NCBI GenBank assembly: GCA_020633195.1
Contig: JACKEC010000020.1
Span: forward strand, 280,017 to 344,016
DNA length: 64,000 nucleotides
From: Sandaracinaceae bacterium
GTDB lineage: Bacteria > Myxococcota_A > Polyangia > Polyangiales > Sandaracinaceae
Reading direction: 5' to 3'
This document shows positions 1 through 7,640 of this stretch, one piece after another; position 1 is the stretch's first letter, and each line of letters begins with the position of its first letter. The notes beneath the pieces were generated by a model. That model had not been told where the DNA came from and made no database searches. It was given only the letters and a program-made list of their open reading frames with translations. The translations under genes were made by a program, and so were the position numbers.

Positions 1-1
1 C

Positions 2-841
2 GACGTCAGCTCGTTCGTCAGCGCGCCGACCTCGGCGGGCGCGCCGGCGCCCGTCGCCGCCGCCAAGGCGCCCGCGCCGGCGGCCCCCGCGGGCCGCGCG
101 CCGATCGCGATCGAGGCGCCGACGCCCGAGCAGGGCGCGCTCGAGGACCGCAAGCCGTTCGTCGGCGTGCGCCGAAAGATCGCCGAGCGGATGCAGCTCG
201 TCACGAACACCGCGGCGCACTTCACGTTCGTCGAGGAGTGCGACGTCGGGAACCTCAAGTGGCTGCGCAAGCGCCTGCAGCCGGCCGCCGAGGCCGCGGG
301 CGTCAAGCTCACGTTCCTGCCGTTCATCGTCAAGGCGGTGGTCGCCGCGCTCAAGCGCGCCCCCGTCCTCAACTCCGCGCTCGACGAGTCGAGCAACGAG
401 CTCGTCTACCGGCGCTACTACAACATCGGGATCGCCGCCTCGACCGACAACGGCCTGATGGTCCCCGTGGTGAAGAACGCGGACCGCAAGAGCATCCTGG
501 AGATCGCCGCCGAGATCGAGCGCCTCGGCGTCGCGGCCAAGCAGGGCACGATCGCGAGCGAGGACCTCCGCGGCTCCACGTTCACGATCACCAGCCTGGG
601 CAAGGACGGCGGCCTCTTCGCCACCCCGATCCTGAACCACCCCGAGGTCGGCATCCTCGGCGTCCATCAGATCAAGCAGAAGCCCGTCGTGAAGGACGGC
701 GAGATCGTGATCGGCGACGTGATGCTGCTGAGCCTCTCGTTCGATCACCGCATCGTCGACGGCCACGTCGGCGCCGCGTTCGCCTACGACATCATCGGCT
801 ACCTCGAGGATCCCGACCGGCTCTTCCTCGAGATGGCATGA
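2..841 (+). CDS. 2-oxoacid dehydrogenase E2 acyltransferase, 3' part
   Basis: This is the C-terminal part of the dihydrolipoamide acyltransferase (E2) core of a 2-oxoacid dehydrogenase complex; the gene starts before the window. The visible part opens with an Ala/Pro-rich linker (about residues 8-38 of the fragment), then the VRRKIAERM entry to the catalytic domain and, near the end, the catalytic HRIVDG motif (HxxxDG) that deprotonates CoA. The enzyme transfers an acyl group from lipoyl-lysine to CoA in the cytoplasm. Substrate type (pyruvate, 2-oxoglutarate or branched-chain) cannot be decided without the lipoyl domain and the E1 genes, which lie outside. The stop overlaps the next start (ATGA), so the next gene is probably co-translated. 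Confidence 0.93.
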   Translation, partial: DVSSFVSAPTSAGAPAPVAAAKAPAPAAPAGRAPIAIEAPTPEQGALEDRKPFVGVRRKIAERMQLVTNTAAHFTFVEECDVGNLKWLRKRLQPAAEAAGVKLTFLPFIVKAVVAALKRAPVLNSALDESSNELVYRRYYNIGIAASTDNGLMVPVVKNADRKSILEIAAEIERLGVAAKQGTIASEDLRGSTFTITSLGKDGGLFATPILNHPEVGILGVHQIKQKPVVKDGEIVIGDVMLLSLSFDHRIVDGHVGAAFAYDIIGYLEDPDRLFLEMA

Positions 842-1731
842 GCGACGAGCCGGACGATCCCGTCGAGGGCGCTCCGGACGGCGCCACCTGCGCCGAGCAC
901 CCTGAGCGACCCGCGCTGGTGACCTGCCCGCGCTGCGGGAGCTATTGCTGCATCGCCTGCTGGCACGGCGCGGTGAAGCGTTGCCACGCGTGCCTGCTCC
1001 GCGATCCGCTGCCGCCGGTGCCCTGGGCCGACCCGGACCAGCGCGGCGCCGCGCGCTTCTTCGGGACCCTTCGCGACGCGTTCTCCCCGACCCAGACCGC
1101 GGCCAAGTTCACCCGCGGCGAGTGGCGCCGTGGGATCGTGTTCGCGCTCCTCACCGCGCTCCCCATCGCCGCGCTGAGCGGGATCATCCCGTTCACCCAC
1201 CTCCTGCGGTTCGGGCCGCTGGGCGTCGTCGCGCCGATCGGCTCGCCGAGCGCCCTCGACCTCGTCCTCGACGTGCTGCAAGCGGCCGGGCTCGGGCTCC
1301 TCTTCGGCGCGGCGAAGCTCGGCGTGATGTCGGCGCCCTACCTGAGCCTCACCAAGGCGTACGGCCAGCCGACCGAGACGCAGCCGACCCGGCAGGTGAT
1401 GCTCTACCGCGGGTGGCTGCTCCTGCTCGGCGGCCGCACCGGGCTGGTGCTGGGGCTCGTGATCTGGGGCCTGCCCATGGACCCGAGCGAGGGTTGGCAG
1501 ATGGCGGCCGAGGTGCTGTCGCTGCTGCCCCTGATGGGCGTGCTCTGGGCGATGACGTCGACCGCGCGGATGGCTCGGGTCGGACCGATCGCGTCGATGG
1601 TCGTCGTGCTGGTGCCCTTCGTCGTGCTCTTCCTCGTCGAGCCGCTCGTCCTCGAGCTGATCCGGCCGCTGCTGCCGAGCTCGGAGGCGGTTCGCGAGGC
1701 CGCTCAAGGTCTGTCGACAAATCGCTTCTAG
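838..1731 (+). CDS. Zinc-finger (B-box-like) multi-pass membrane protein
   Basis: A 297-residue protein starting at the ATG that overlaps the E2 stop codon. Residues 18-50 hold a Cys/His cluster (HPERPALVTCPRCG, CCIAC, CHAC) like the B-box type zinc finger seen before membrane domains in myxobacterial proteins. From about residue 95 it has several hydrophobic segments (near LLTALPIAALSG, LVLDVLQAAGLGLLF, MVVVLVPFVVLFLVEP), resembling Yip1-type membrane proteins. Function is unknown. The last seven codons and the TAG stop lie inside the first copy of the 101-bp repeat, so the C-terminus (GLSTNRF) is repeat-encoded; the original C-terminus may have been changed by repeat insertion. Confidence 0.8.
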   Translation: MSDEPDDPVEGAPDGATCAEHPERPALVTCPRCGSYCCIACWHGAVKRCHACLLRDPLPPVPWADPDQRGAARFFGTLRDAFSPTQTAAKFTRGEWRRGIVFALLTALPIAALSGIIPFTHLLRFGPLGVVAPIGSPSALDLVLDVLQAAGLGLLFGAAKLGVMSAPYLSLTKAYGQPTETQPTRQVMLYRGWLLLLGGRTGLVLGLVIWGLPMDPSEGWQMAAEVLSLLPLMGVLWAMTSTARMARVGPIASMVVVLVPFVVLFLVEPLVLELIRPLLPSSEAVREAAQGLSTNRF

Positions 1732-2011
1732 CGATTTCTCTCCGGCGAGGGGCAAGCCCCTCGCGCTCCCCACTGAGATCCTCCGACGCTTCGCGTCGTC
1801 GGACTCAGTGTCTGTCGACAAATCGCTTCTAGCGATTTCTCTCCGGCGAGGGGCAAGCCCCTCGCGCTCCCCACTGAGATCCTCCGACGCTTCGCGTCGT
1901 CGGACTCAGTGTCTGTCGACAAATCGCTTCTAGCGATTTCTCTCCGGCGAGGGGCAAGCCCCTCGCGCTCCCCACTGAGATCCTCCGACGCTTCGCGTCG
2001 TCGGACTCAGT
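1710..2011. repeat. Three tandem copies of a 101-bp three-hairpin repeat
   Basis: Copies at 1710-1810, 1811-1911 and 1912-2011 look identical apart from the last base of the third. Each unit has three palindromes: AAATCGC/GCGATTT with a TTCTA loop (1719-1737 in copy 1), GCGAGGGGC/GCCCCTCGC with an AA loop (1745-1764), and an outer CACTGAG/CTCAGTG stem (1771-1810) around an inner CGACGC/GCGTCG hairpin. The block lies between two convergent genes; the plus-strand gene's TAG is in copy 1 and the minus-strand gene's TGA (2007-2009) is in copy 3. Hairpin content and position suggest a REP-like element that also serves as a two-way terminator. It is not CRISPR: the copies are contiguous without spacers. 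Confidence 0.95.
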
Positions 2012-2567
2012 CCGCAGCGCTGATGGTGAACGGCTCGCCCTCGACGGTGTGAGCGCGGCTGCAGCTCCGGACGACGAGGCGATACTCGCCGGCCGGCGCG
2101 GGCGCGCAGCGCTCGCAGAGGCACTGCGCGTCGCCGACGAGGCCCATCCACGGCGGGGGCAGGTAGATCGCGCCGGGCGCCAACGTCACGCACTCGGGGG
2201 CGGCGTCCTCGCACGAGAAGCGCAGGTCCAGGGAGGTGCCCTCCACGTCGGACCAGGCCTCGCCCGAGCGGCGCTGGAGCGCGACCGCGCCCGAGAGCTC
2301 CGCGTTCTCGGCGCCGCGGTTCTCGATGCGCAGCGCGACCGAGCGCGAGTGCGGGTCGGGCTGGCCGACGACGCGCAGGACGGGGCGCGGCCCCGGCTCG
2401 ACGGGCGGGTCGGCGGCCTCGGTCGGCGGGGCGGCGTGGCTGTCGTCGCCCGCGGCGCGAGGCTCCGTCGGGTCGTCCGCGGGCGTGGCCGTCGCCCCCC
2501 CGCAGCCACCCCCGCAGCCCGCGATCCACACGCAGAGGACGAGCACCGAGCTCCTCGAAGCCATCAC
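2007..2567 (-). CDS. Small putative lipoprotein
   Basis: A 186-residue protein with a signal peptide ending in an IAGC lipobox (Cys at about 18), then a Gly/Cys run, an Ala/Pro/Asp-rich linker and a globular part from about residue 60. The globular part (PVLRVVGQPDPHSRSVALRIENRGAENAELSG onward, taken in pieces) has the look of a beta-sandwich found in DUF-type lipoproteins, with Cys pairs near FSCEDAAPEC and CLCERC. No function is recognised. The stop codon lies in the third copy of the 101-bp repeat. The gene is divergent from the deiodinase-like gene, only about 50 bases away, so the two may share a promoter region. Confidence 0.72.
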   Translation of the reverse strand: MMASRSSVLVLCVWIAGCGGGCGGATATPADDPTEPRAAGDDSHAAPPTEAADPPVEPGPRPVLRVVGQPDPHSRSVALRIENRGAENAELSGAVALQRRSGEAWSDVEGTSLDLRFSCEDAAPECVTLAPGAIYLPPPWMGLVGDAQCLCERCAPAPAGEYRLVVRSCSRAHTVEGEPFTISAAD

Positions 2568-2618
2568 GCGGCAAGGATAACCGGTCGGCTCCGAAGCGCA
2601 GCGTTACCATCCAGCGCG

Positions 2619-3290
2619 ATGACCGATCCCCGCTACGTCCCCGTCCCCTATCGACCCGAGCGGGTCGCCCCCGAAGAGTCGGCCCGGCGGCTGCGCGAGG
2701 ACTACGCGATCGCCGAGCGGCGCCGGACGGTGCGAGCCTTCTCCACCGACCCGGTCCCCCGCGAGGCGATCGAGGACGCGATCCGGGTCGCGGGGACCGC
2801 GCCGAGCGGCGCCCACCGGCAGCCCTGGTACTTCGTCGCGATCTCGGACGGCGACATGAAGGCGAAGCTCCGGGAGGCCGCCGAGCGGGAGGAGCGCGAG
2901 TTCTACGAGCGGCGCGCGACCCCGGAGTGGCTCGACGCGCTCGCCCCGCTCGGGACCGACTTCTTCAAGGCGCACCTCACCGACGCGCCCTGGGTCATCG
3001 TCGTGTTCCGCCGCGACTACGAGGAGCTCCCCGACGGGACGCGGCTCAAGGGCTATTACCTGAACGAGTCCGTGGGGATCGCGGTGGGCTTCCTCATCGC
3101 GGCGCTGCACCGGGCCGGCCTCGCGACGCTCACCCACACCCCCGCGCCGATGACGTTCCTGCGCGAGCTCTGCGGCCGACCCGCCAACGAGAAGCCCTAC
3201 CTCATCCTCCCAGTGGGCTACCCGAGCGACGACTGCGTCGTGCCCGATCTGTCCCGCAAGCCCCTGCACGAAATCGCCGAGCTGCGCTGA
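2619..3290 (+). CDS. Iodotyrosine deiodinase-like nitroreductase-fold flavoprotein
   Basis: A 223-residue FMN protein of the nitroreductase superfamily. Its closest remembered relatives are iodotyrosine deiodinases (IYD), which reductively dehalogenate halotyrosines, rather than ordinary nitroreductases. Shared blocks are AGTAPSGAH (58-66), the lid, YYLNESVGIA, and the C-terminal ANEKPYLILPVGYP and VPDLSRKPL. Aligned by eye to human IYD, the three lid residues that bind the substrate zwitterion (Glu157, Tyr161, Lys182) fall on Glu92, Tyr96 and Lys117 here. This is inference from memory, but the register has no gaps over that region. The start has no clear Shine-Dalgarno; TACCAT lies 8 bases before it, so the mRNA may be leaderless. 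Confidence 0.87.
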   Translation: MTDPRYVPVPYRPERVAPEESARRLREDYAIAERRRTVRAFSTDPVPREAIEDAIRVAGTAPSGAHRQPWYFVAISDGDMKAKLREAAEREEREFYERRATPEWLDALAPLGTDFFKAHLTDAPWVIVVFRRDYEELPDGTRLKGYYLNESVGIAVGFLIAALHRAGLATLTHTPAPMTFLRELCGRPANEKPYLILPVGYPSDDCVVPDLSRKPLHEIAELR

Positions 3291-3304
3291 AGCGCGCCGC
3301 TTGA

Positions 3305-3310
3305 TATACC
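3305..3310 (+). promoter_or_regulatory. -10-like hexamer just before a GTG start
   Basis: TATACC lies 7 bases before the GTG start of the kinase gene, with no Shine-Dalgarno between them. That spacing would put the transcription start on or next to the start codon (leaderless mRNA). No good -35 box is visible. Confidence 0.35.
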
Positions 3311-3317
3311 CAGCCGA

Positions 3318-5099
3318 GTGTCCGCCCCCGCTGAGCCCACGATGCTGGGGCCCTACCGACTGCTCGAGAAGCTCGGCCAAGGCGGCATGGCCATGGTCTA
3401 CCGGGCCGAGCGGAGCGGCGAGGCCGGGTTCAAGAAGGTCGTCGCGATCAAGCGGATGATCCCGCAGTACCGCCGGAGCGGCTCCCTGCTCGAGCGGTTC
3501 GCGGCGGAGGCGAGGACGAACGCGCGGCTCGACCACCCGAACCTGGTCGCCGTCGTCGACTTCGGGATCGACCCCGAGCCGTTCCTCGTCATGGAGTTCG
3601 TCGAGGGGGTCACGCTCGCGACGCTGCTGTCGAGGCTGGTCAAGAAGGGGCAGCCGCTCGAGATCTCCGCGGCCTGCTTCATCGGGACCGAGGCGGCCCA
3701 GGGCCTCGACCACGCGCACCGCAAGCGCGACAAGGCGGGCAACCCGCTCGGGATCGTCCACCGCGACGTCTCCCCGCAAAACATCTTGCTGTCGAACGAG
3801 GGGTCCGTGAAGGTCTCCGACTTCGGCCTGGTCAAGGCCGCCGACAACGTCGTGCAGACCGGCAGCGGGATGCCGATCGGCAAGATGAGCTACATGGCCC
3901 CGGAGCAGGCCGACCACCGCGAGGTGGACGCGCGCGCCGACGTCTTCAGCCTGGGGATCGTGCTCTGGGAGATGCTCGCGATGCGGGTGCTCCTGCCGCC
4001 GAACGATCCCGGCCGCGCGGCGGTGATGCTGCAGGCGTGCGACTTCCCGCCGCCGTCGAAGTACCGGCCGGAGATCCCGCCGGAGCTCGACGCGATCGTC
4101 ATGGGCTGCCTGGCGAAGGACCCGACCCAGCGGACCCCGTCGATGCAGGCGCTCGGGATGCGGCTGCGCGAGGTGCTCCACGAGGTCGCGCCGGGCTACG
4201 GCCGAGACCAGCTCGCGAGGCTCCTCGGGTGGTCCTTCCCGGAGCACGGCTGGCAGCTCGAGGAGCCCCACGCGCCGCCCAAGCAGCCCTCGCCGGAGGA
4301 GCGCCTGTCGATGCCGCCGGCGCCCTCGGTGCGCGCGTCGGTCCCCGGCGACCCGCACCACCCGACGCACGTCGACGTGAAGCGCGCCGACCCGATCGCG
4401 ACGGGCCGCCACGCGCCGGTCGTAGAAGCGGCGCGCGCGAGCGCCCCGCCCGCGAAGAAGAGCAGCTCGTCGTTCCTGTGGCTGGTGGTCGGCGCGATCG
4501 CGCTCGGCGTCATCGGCCTGATCGGGATCGCGGTCCTGTTCGTGGTCTACGTGAAGCTCTCCGAGGACGAGGCGAGCAACGAGCCGCCACCCGTGACGGT
4601 GGCGCCGATGCAGCCCGACCCGGGAGGGCCGATGGCCCCGAACGCCCCCGCGGGCGCGGGGCTCACGCTCGAGAGTCAGCTCCCCGGCGCCGTGCTCTAT
4701 CGCGGGGCTTCGGTCGCGGGGCGGCTGCCGATGTACCTGTCCGAGGGGGAGCTCGAGCCGGGGCCGCTCGTCGTCATCGCCCCGCGCCACCACCCCGCGG
4801 TGCTCGATCGCGATCAGCTGCGGCAGCGGATGAGCCGGGGGCGCGCGAGCATGCTCGTCCCGCTCCTGCCGACCGGTCACCCCGAGCGCGCGATCCTGGT
4901 GCAGTACCCCCGCGGCGCCGACGCGCGCGTGGCCGACACCGGGCTCGCGCTCGGTCGCGTGCCCGGCCTGCTGCTGGTGCCCCCGACGCCGATGGGCGGC
5001 TCGCCCGCGATCGAGATCGTCGAGGGCGGCCAGGTCACCGCGCGCTTCGACACCATGCGCTGCGACCCCGCCACGGTCTGCGAGATCGGCTCGCGGTGA
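3318..5099 (+). CDS. Membrane Ser/Thr protein kinase (Pkn-type)
   Basis: A 593-residue eukaryote-like kinase with a GTG start. The kinase domain (about 12-290) has the Gly loop LGQGGMAMVY, the ATP lysine Lys45, HRD at 148-150, DFG at 168-170 and APEQ in the activation segment, so it should be active. A Pro-rich juxtamembrane linker (about 315-380) leads to one transmembrane helix (about 386-412) and a roughly 180-residue outer domain, perhaps PEGA-like, which may sense a periplasmic signal. The domain order is typical of myxobacterial Pkn receptors. The stop overlaps the mutY start (GTGA), so the two are probably translated together, though no functional link is known. Confidence 0.93.
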   Translation: MSAPAEPTMLGPYRLLEKLGQGGMAMVYRAERSGEAGFKKVVAIKRMIPQYRRSGSLLERFAAEARTNARLDHPNLVAVVDFGIDPEPFLVMEFVEGVTLATLLSRLVKKGQPLEISAACFIGTEAAQGLDHAHRKRDKAGNPLGIVHRDVSPQNILLSNEGSVKVSDFGLVKAADNVVQTGSGMPIGKMSYMAPEQADHREVDARADVFSLGIVLWEMLAMRVLLPPNDPGRAAVMLQACDFPPPSKYRPEIPPELDAIVMGCLAKDPTQRTPSMQALGMRLREVLHEVAPGYGRDQLARLLGWSFPEHGWQLEEPHAPPKQPSPEERLSMPPAPSVRASVPGDPHHPTHVDVKRADPIATGRHAPVVEAARASAPPAKKSSSSFLWLVVGAIALGVIGLIGIAVLFVVYVKLSEDEASNEPPPVTVAPMQPDPGGPMAPNAPAGAGLTLESQLPGAVLYRGASVAGRLPMYLSEGELEPGPLVVIAPRHHPAVLDRDQLRQRMSRGRASMLVPLLPTGHPERAILVQYPRGADARVADTGLALGRVPGLLLVPPTPMGGSPAIEIVEGGQVTARFDTMRCDPATVCEIGSR

Positions 5100-6130
5100 A
5101 GGCGCCGGCCTCCACGAGGGCCGCCCTGGTCGCCTGGTACGACGCCGAGAAGCGGTCGCTGCCGTGGCGCGAGACGCGCGACCCGTACGCGATCTGGGTC
5201 TCGGAGATCATGCTCCAGCAGACGCGCGTCGACACGGTGATCCCCTACTTCGAGCGCTTCCTGGAGCGCTTCCCGAGCCCCCGCGCGCTCGCCGAGGCGA
5301 GCGAGGACGAGGTCCTCGGCGCCTGGAGCGGGCTGGGCTACTACCGCCGCGCCCGCTGGCTGCACGCCGGCGTCCGCGAGGTGGTGGCGCGCTACGGCGG
5401 CGAGGTCCCCGAGGACCCCGAGGCGCGCCGCGCGCTGCCGGGCGTCGGGCGCTACACCGCCGGCGCGATCGGCTCCATCGCGTTCGGCAAGGCCGAGCCG
5501 GTGGTCGACGGGAACGTCGCCCGGGTGCTCGCGCGCCTGCACGGGATCGCCACGCCGCTCGGTCGGGCGGACACCGAGAGGGCGCTGTGGTCGCGCGCCG
5601 AGGCGCTCGTGGAGGGCCCGCGTCCCGGCGATCTCAACCAGGCGGTGATGGAGCTCGGCGCGACGGTGTGCTCGCCGCGCGCGCCGCGGTGCGAGGCCTG
5701 CCCCGTCGCCAGCGAGTGCGTGGCCCGTCGGGACGGCCGCACCGCCGAGCTGCCCGCGCCCAAAGCGCGCAAGAAGCCCGTCGACGCCCCGCGCGTGGCG
5801 GTCGTGGCAACGCGGCGCGGCGCGGTGGCGCTCGTGAAGCGGGACGGCCCGCTCTTCGGGGGGCTGTGGGAGCTGCCGCTCGCGGAGGGCGCCGGGCGCA
5901 CCGCGGCGCGCGAGGCGCTGCGCGAGGCTGGCGTGTCCGCGCGGATCGGCGAGGAGCCCGTCGCCGCGCTCGAGCACGTCCTCAGCCACCGGCGGCTCCT
6001 CGTCGAGGTGTGGCGGGCGACCGCCGCGAAGGCGCCGGACGCGCGGTGGGTCGAGCCCGCCGAGCTGGGCGAGGTCGGCACCTCGACGCTCACGCGCCGC
6101 TGCGTCGAGCAGGCCTTGGGCGCCGCGTAG
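5096..6130 (+). CDS. mutY: A/G-specific adenine glycosylase MutY
   Basis: A 344-residue base-excision repair enzyme that removes adenine mispaired with 8-oxoguanine. The catalytic Glu37 (in SEIMLQQT) and Asp138 (in VVDGN) fall at the same numbers as in the E. coli enzyme. The helix-hairpin-helix LPGVGRYTAGAI (114-125) and the 4Fe-4S ligands with Cys-x6-Cys-x2-Cys-x5-Cys spacing (CSPRAPRCEACPVASEC) are intact. The C-terminal third is the NUDIX-like domain that recognises 8-oxoG. The GTG start overlaps the kinase stop by four bases; it gives the usual family length, and longer upstream starts would run through the kinase gene. Confidence 0.96.
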   Translation: MKAPASTRAALVAWYDAEKRSLPWRETRDPYAIWVSEIMLQQTRVDTVIPYFERFLERFPSPRALAEASEDEVLGAWSGLGYYRRARWLHAGVREVVARYGGEVPEDPEARRALPGVGRYTAGAIGSIAFGKAEPVVDGNVARVLARLHGIATPLGRADTERALWSRAEALVEGPRPGDLNQAVMELGATVCSPRAPRCEACPVASECVARRDGRTAELPAPKARKKPVDAPRVAVVATRRGAVALVKRDGPLFGGLWELPLAEGAGRTAAREALREAGVSARIGEEPVAALEHVLSHRRLLVEVWRATAAKAPDARWVEPAELGEVGTSTLTRRCVEQALGAA

Positions 6131-6132
6131 CG

Positions 6133-6555
6133 CTACTCGTGGATGGGCTCCCAGCCACCGCCGCGCTGGCGACGGCGGTGCTCGGGGCGCAGCTCGCTCC
6201 GGGCGTCCGGGGTGAGCAGCTCACAGGGATCGAACCAGTGCGAGGTCCGCGCGCGGCCGAGCACCGCCGGCAACGCCAGGGGCTCGAACTCACCCTCCGG
6301 GCAGCGCGCGTGCCAGAGCGCGTCGCGCTCCGGGAGCGTCTGAAGACAGAGAACCTCCTTGACACCACCGTTGCAGTTCGTGCTCACCACCAGGACCGGG
6401 CCGGGGAGCCCGCGGGGCGCCTCGAGTCGGATCACGACGTCGTGGTGGAACTCGCCCTGCTTCCAGTGCGCCACGAGCTGATAGGCCCCGTGGACGGCGC
6501 GCACCGTCTCGAGGAGGTCCCCCAGGGTCATCCGGGACGCGAGCGCTTCGATCAT
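6133..6555 (-). CDS. Hypothetical protein
   Basis: A protein of about 140 residues, convergent with mutY and only 2 bases from its stop. The ATG at 6555 is preferred (MIEALASRMTLGDLLETVR); a GTG two codons upstream or a longer start at 6642, overlapping the next gene, are possible. It is predicted to be a soluble mixed alpha/beta protein with three cysteines and no signal peptide or membrane helix. The family is not recognised. It is divergent from the YkgJ-type gene at 6672. Confidence 0.6.
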   Translation of the reverse strand: MIEALASRMTLGDLLETVRAVHGAYQLVAHWKQGEFHHDVVIRLEAPRGLPGPVLVVSTNCNGGVKEVLCLQTLPERDALWHARCPEGEFEPLALPAVLGRARTSHWFDPCELLTPDARSELRPEHRRRQRGGGWEPIHE

Positions 6556-6671
6556 CGACACGCGATCACCATGCGTCGCTCGCGGGCCTCGCGCTCGCGA
6601 GGCGGGCCCGGCTGGAACCCGCCCGCAATCCCCGGATGACACCGCGTCGGCGGGCTGCTACGAGCGCGCGC

Positions 6672-7607
6672 ATGAGCCTCACCGAGCCGCTGCGCGTCCT
6701 GCCGGGGTCCCGCTTCACGTGTCACGGCGACGGGCTCTGCTGCACGGACATGCACGCGTGGGGGCCGCTGCACGACGACGAGGCGGCCTTCTTGCGCGAG
6801 CTCGACGAGCGCGTCGTCCTCGTGCATGGGGACGCGTTGGTGCTCGCGGGGGGCGCCGACGGCCGCTGCGTGTTCAGCAGCCCCGAGGGCTGCGCGCTGC
6901 ACGGCTCGCTCGGCCCCAAGGGCAAGCCCAAGACGTGCCAGCAGTTCCCGTTCGTCCTCGTCGCCACGCCGACCGGCGGCCGCATCGCGACCGAGCACCG
7001 CTGCCCTTGCCGCACCATGGGCGAGCGCGAGCCGGTGACCGCGGAGCGCGGCCGCGAGGCGTGCGACTACTCGATGATCGACCGGCTGATCGCCTCGGGC
7101 GTCGCGCTCGACGACGAGACCGAGATCGACATGGCGACGTGGGAGGCGATCGAGGCGCCGTTCTTGAGCGGCGAGGCGACGATCGACGACGAGCCCTTCA
7201 CCGGCGGCGACTGGCAGGCGCTCGGGCGTCAGCTCCTCGCGGAGTCGACGAGCACGCGGTTCGAGCGCGCGCTGCGGGCGTTCGGCGCGGCGCTGATCGG
7301 TGAGCCGCTGCCGCCGATCGGCTGGGACGACGCGTTCGATCGGGCCGAGGCGCGGAGCGCGCCGCGGGACCCCGAGGAGATGCTCTCCGAGTTCGTCCTC
7401 GACGCGATCTGGTCGATGGACTGGGCCTTCCACTCGAGCTGGGCGCAGGCCCGGGTCGACCTCGCGAGCCGGATCGTGATCGCGCGGCGCCTCGCGGCGC
7501 AGCTCGGCGGGCGCCCCGACCGAGCCATGGCCGAGGCGATCGCGATCATCGAGATGACGGGGATGGCCGACGACTACACCGCGTTCATCGGCAAGCTCAG
7601 GGTCTGA
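6672..7607 (+). CDS. YkgJ-type Cys-cluster metal-binding protein
   Basis: A 311-residue cytoplasmic protein whose first 120 residues carry the Cys pattern of the YkgJ (CxxCxxCC, putative zinc/iron-chelating) family: TCHGDGLCC, then GRCVF, GCALHG, a KTCQQFPF motif and HRCPC. The rest is helical and unassigned. The family is thought to bind metal, but its biochemical role is not settled. The inner ATG at 6672 is chosen because the 12 codons before it are Arg-rich and unlike the family. No Shine-Dalgarno is visible; TACGAG lies 7 bases upstream. A second protein with this motif lies at 39625-40644. Confidence 0.8.
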   Translation: MSLTEPLRVLPGSRFTCHGDGLCCTDMHAWGPLHDDEAAFLRELDERVVLVHGDALVLAGGADGRCVFSSPEGCALHGSLGPKGKPKTCQQFPFVLVATPTGGRIATEHRCPCRTMGEREPVTAERGREACDYSMIDRLIASGVALDDETEIDMATWEAIEAPFLSGEATIDDEPFTGGDWQALGRQLLAESTSTRFERALRAFGAALIGEPLPPIGWDDAFDRAEARSAPRDPEEMLSEFVLDAIWSMDWAFHSSWAQARVDLASRIVIARRLAAQLGGRPDRAMAEAIAIIEMTGMADDYTAFIGKLRV

Positions 7608-7640
7608 GGTCGGAGGATCTCGGTAGACCTCGACCCTCAG
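7604..7640. terminator. Two-way hairpin between convergent genes
   Basis: CTGAGG (7604-7609) pairs with CCTCAG (7635-7640); TCG/CGA extends the stem past a bulge. Both TGA stop codons, one per strand, lie in the arms. There is no T-tract, so intrinsic termination is only a guess. Confidence 0.35.

Noticed and set aside
1710..2011. CRISPR array
   Set aside because: The 101-bp units are contiguous with no unique spacers and contain hairpins; no cas genes are nearby.
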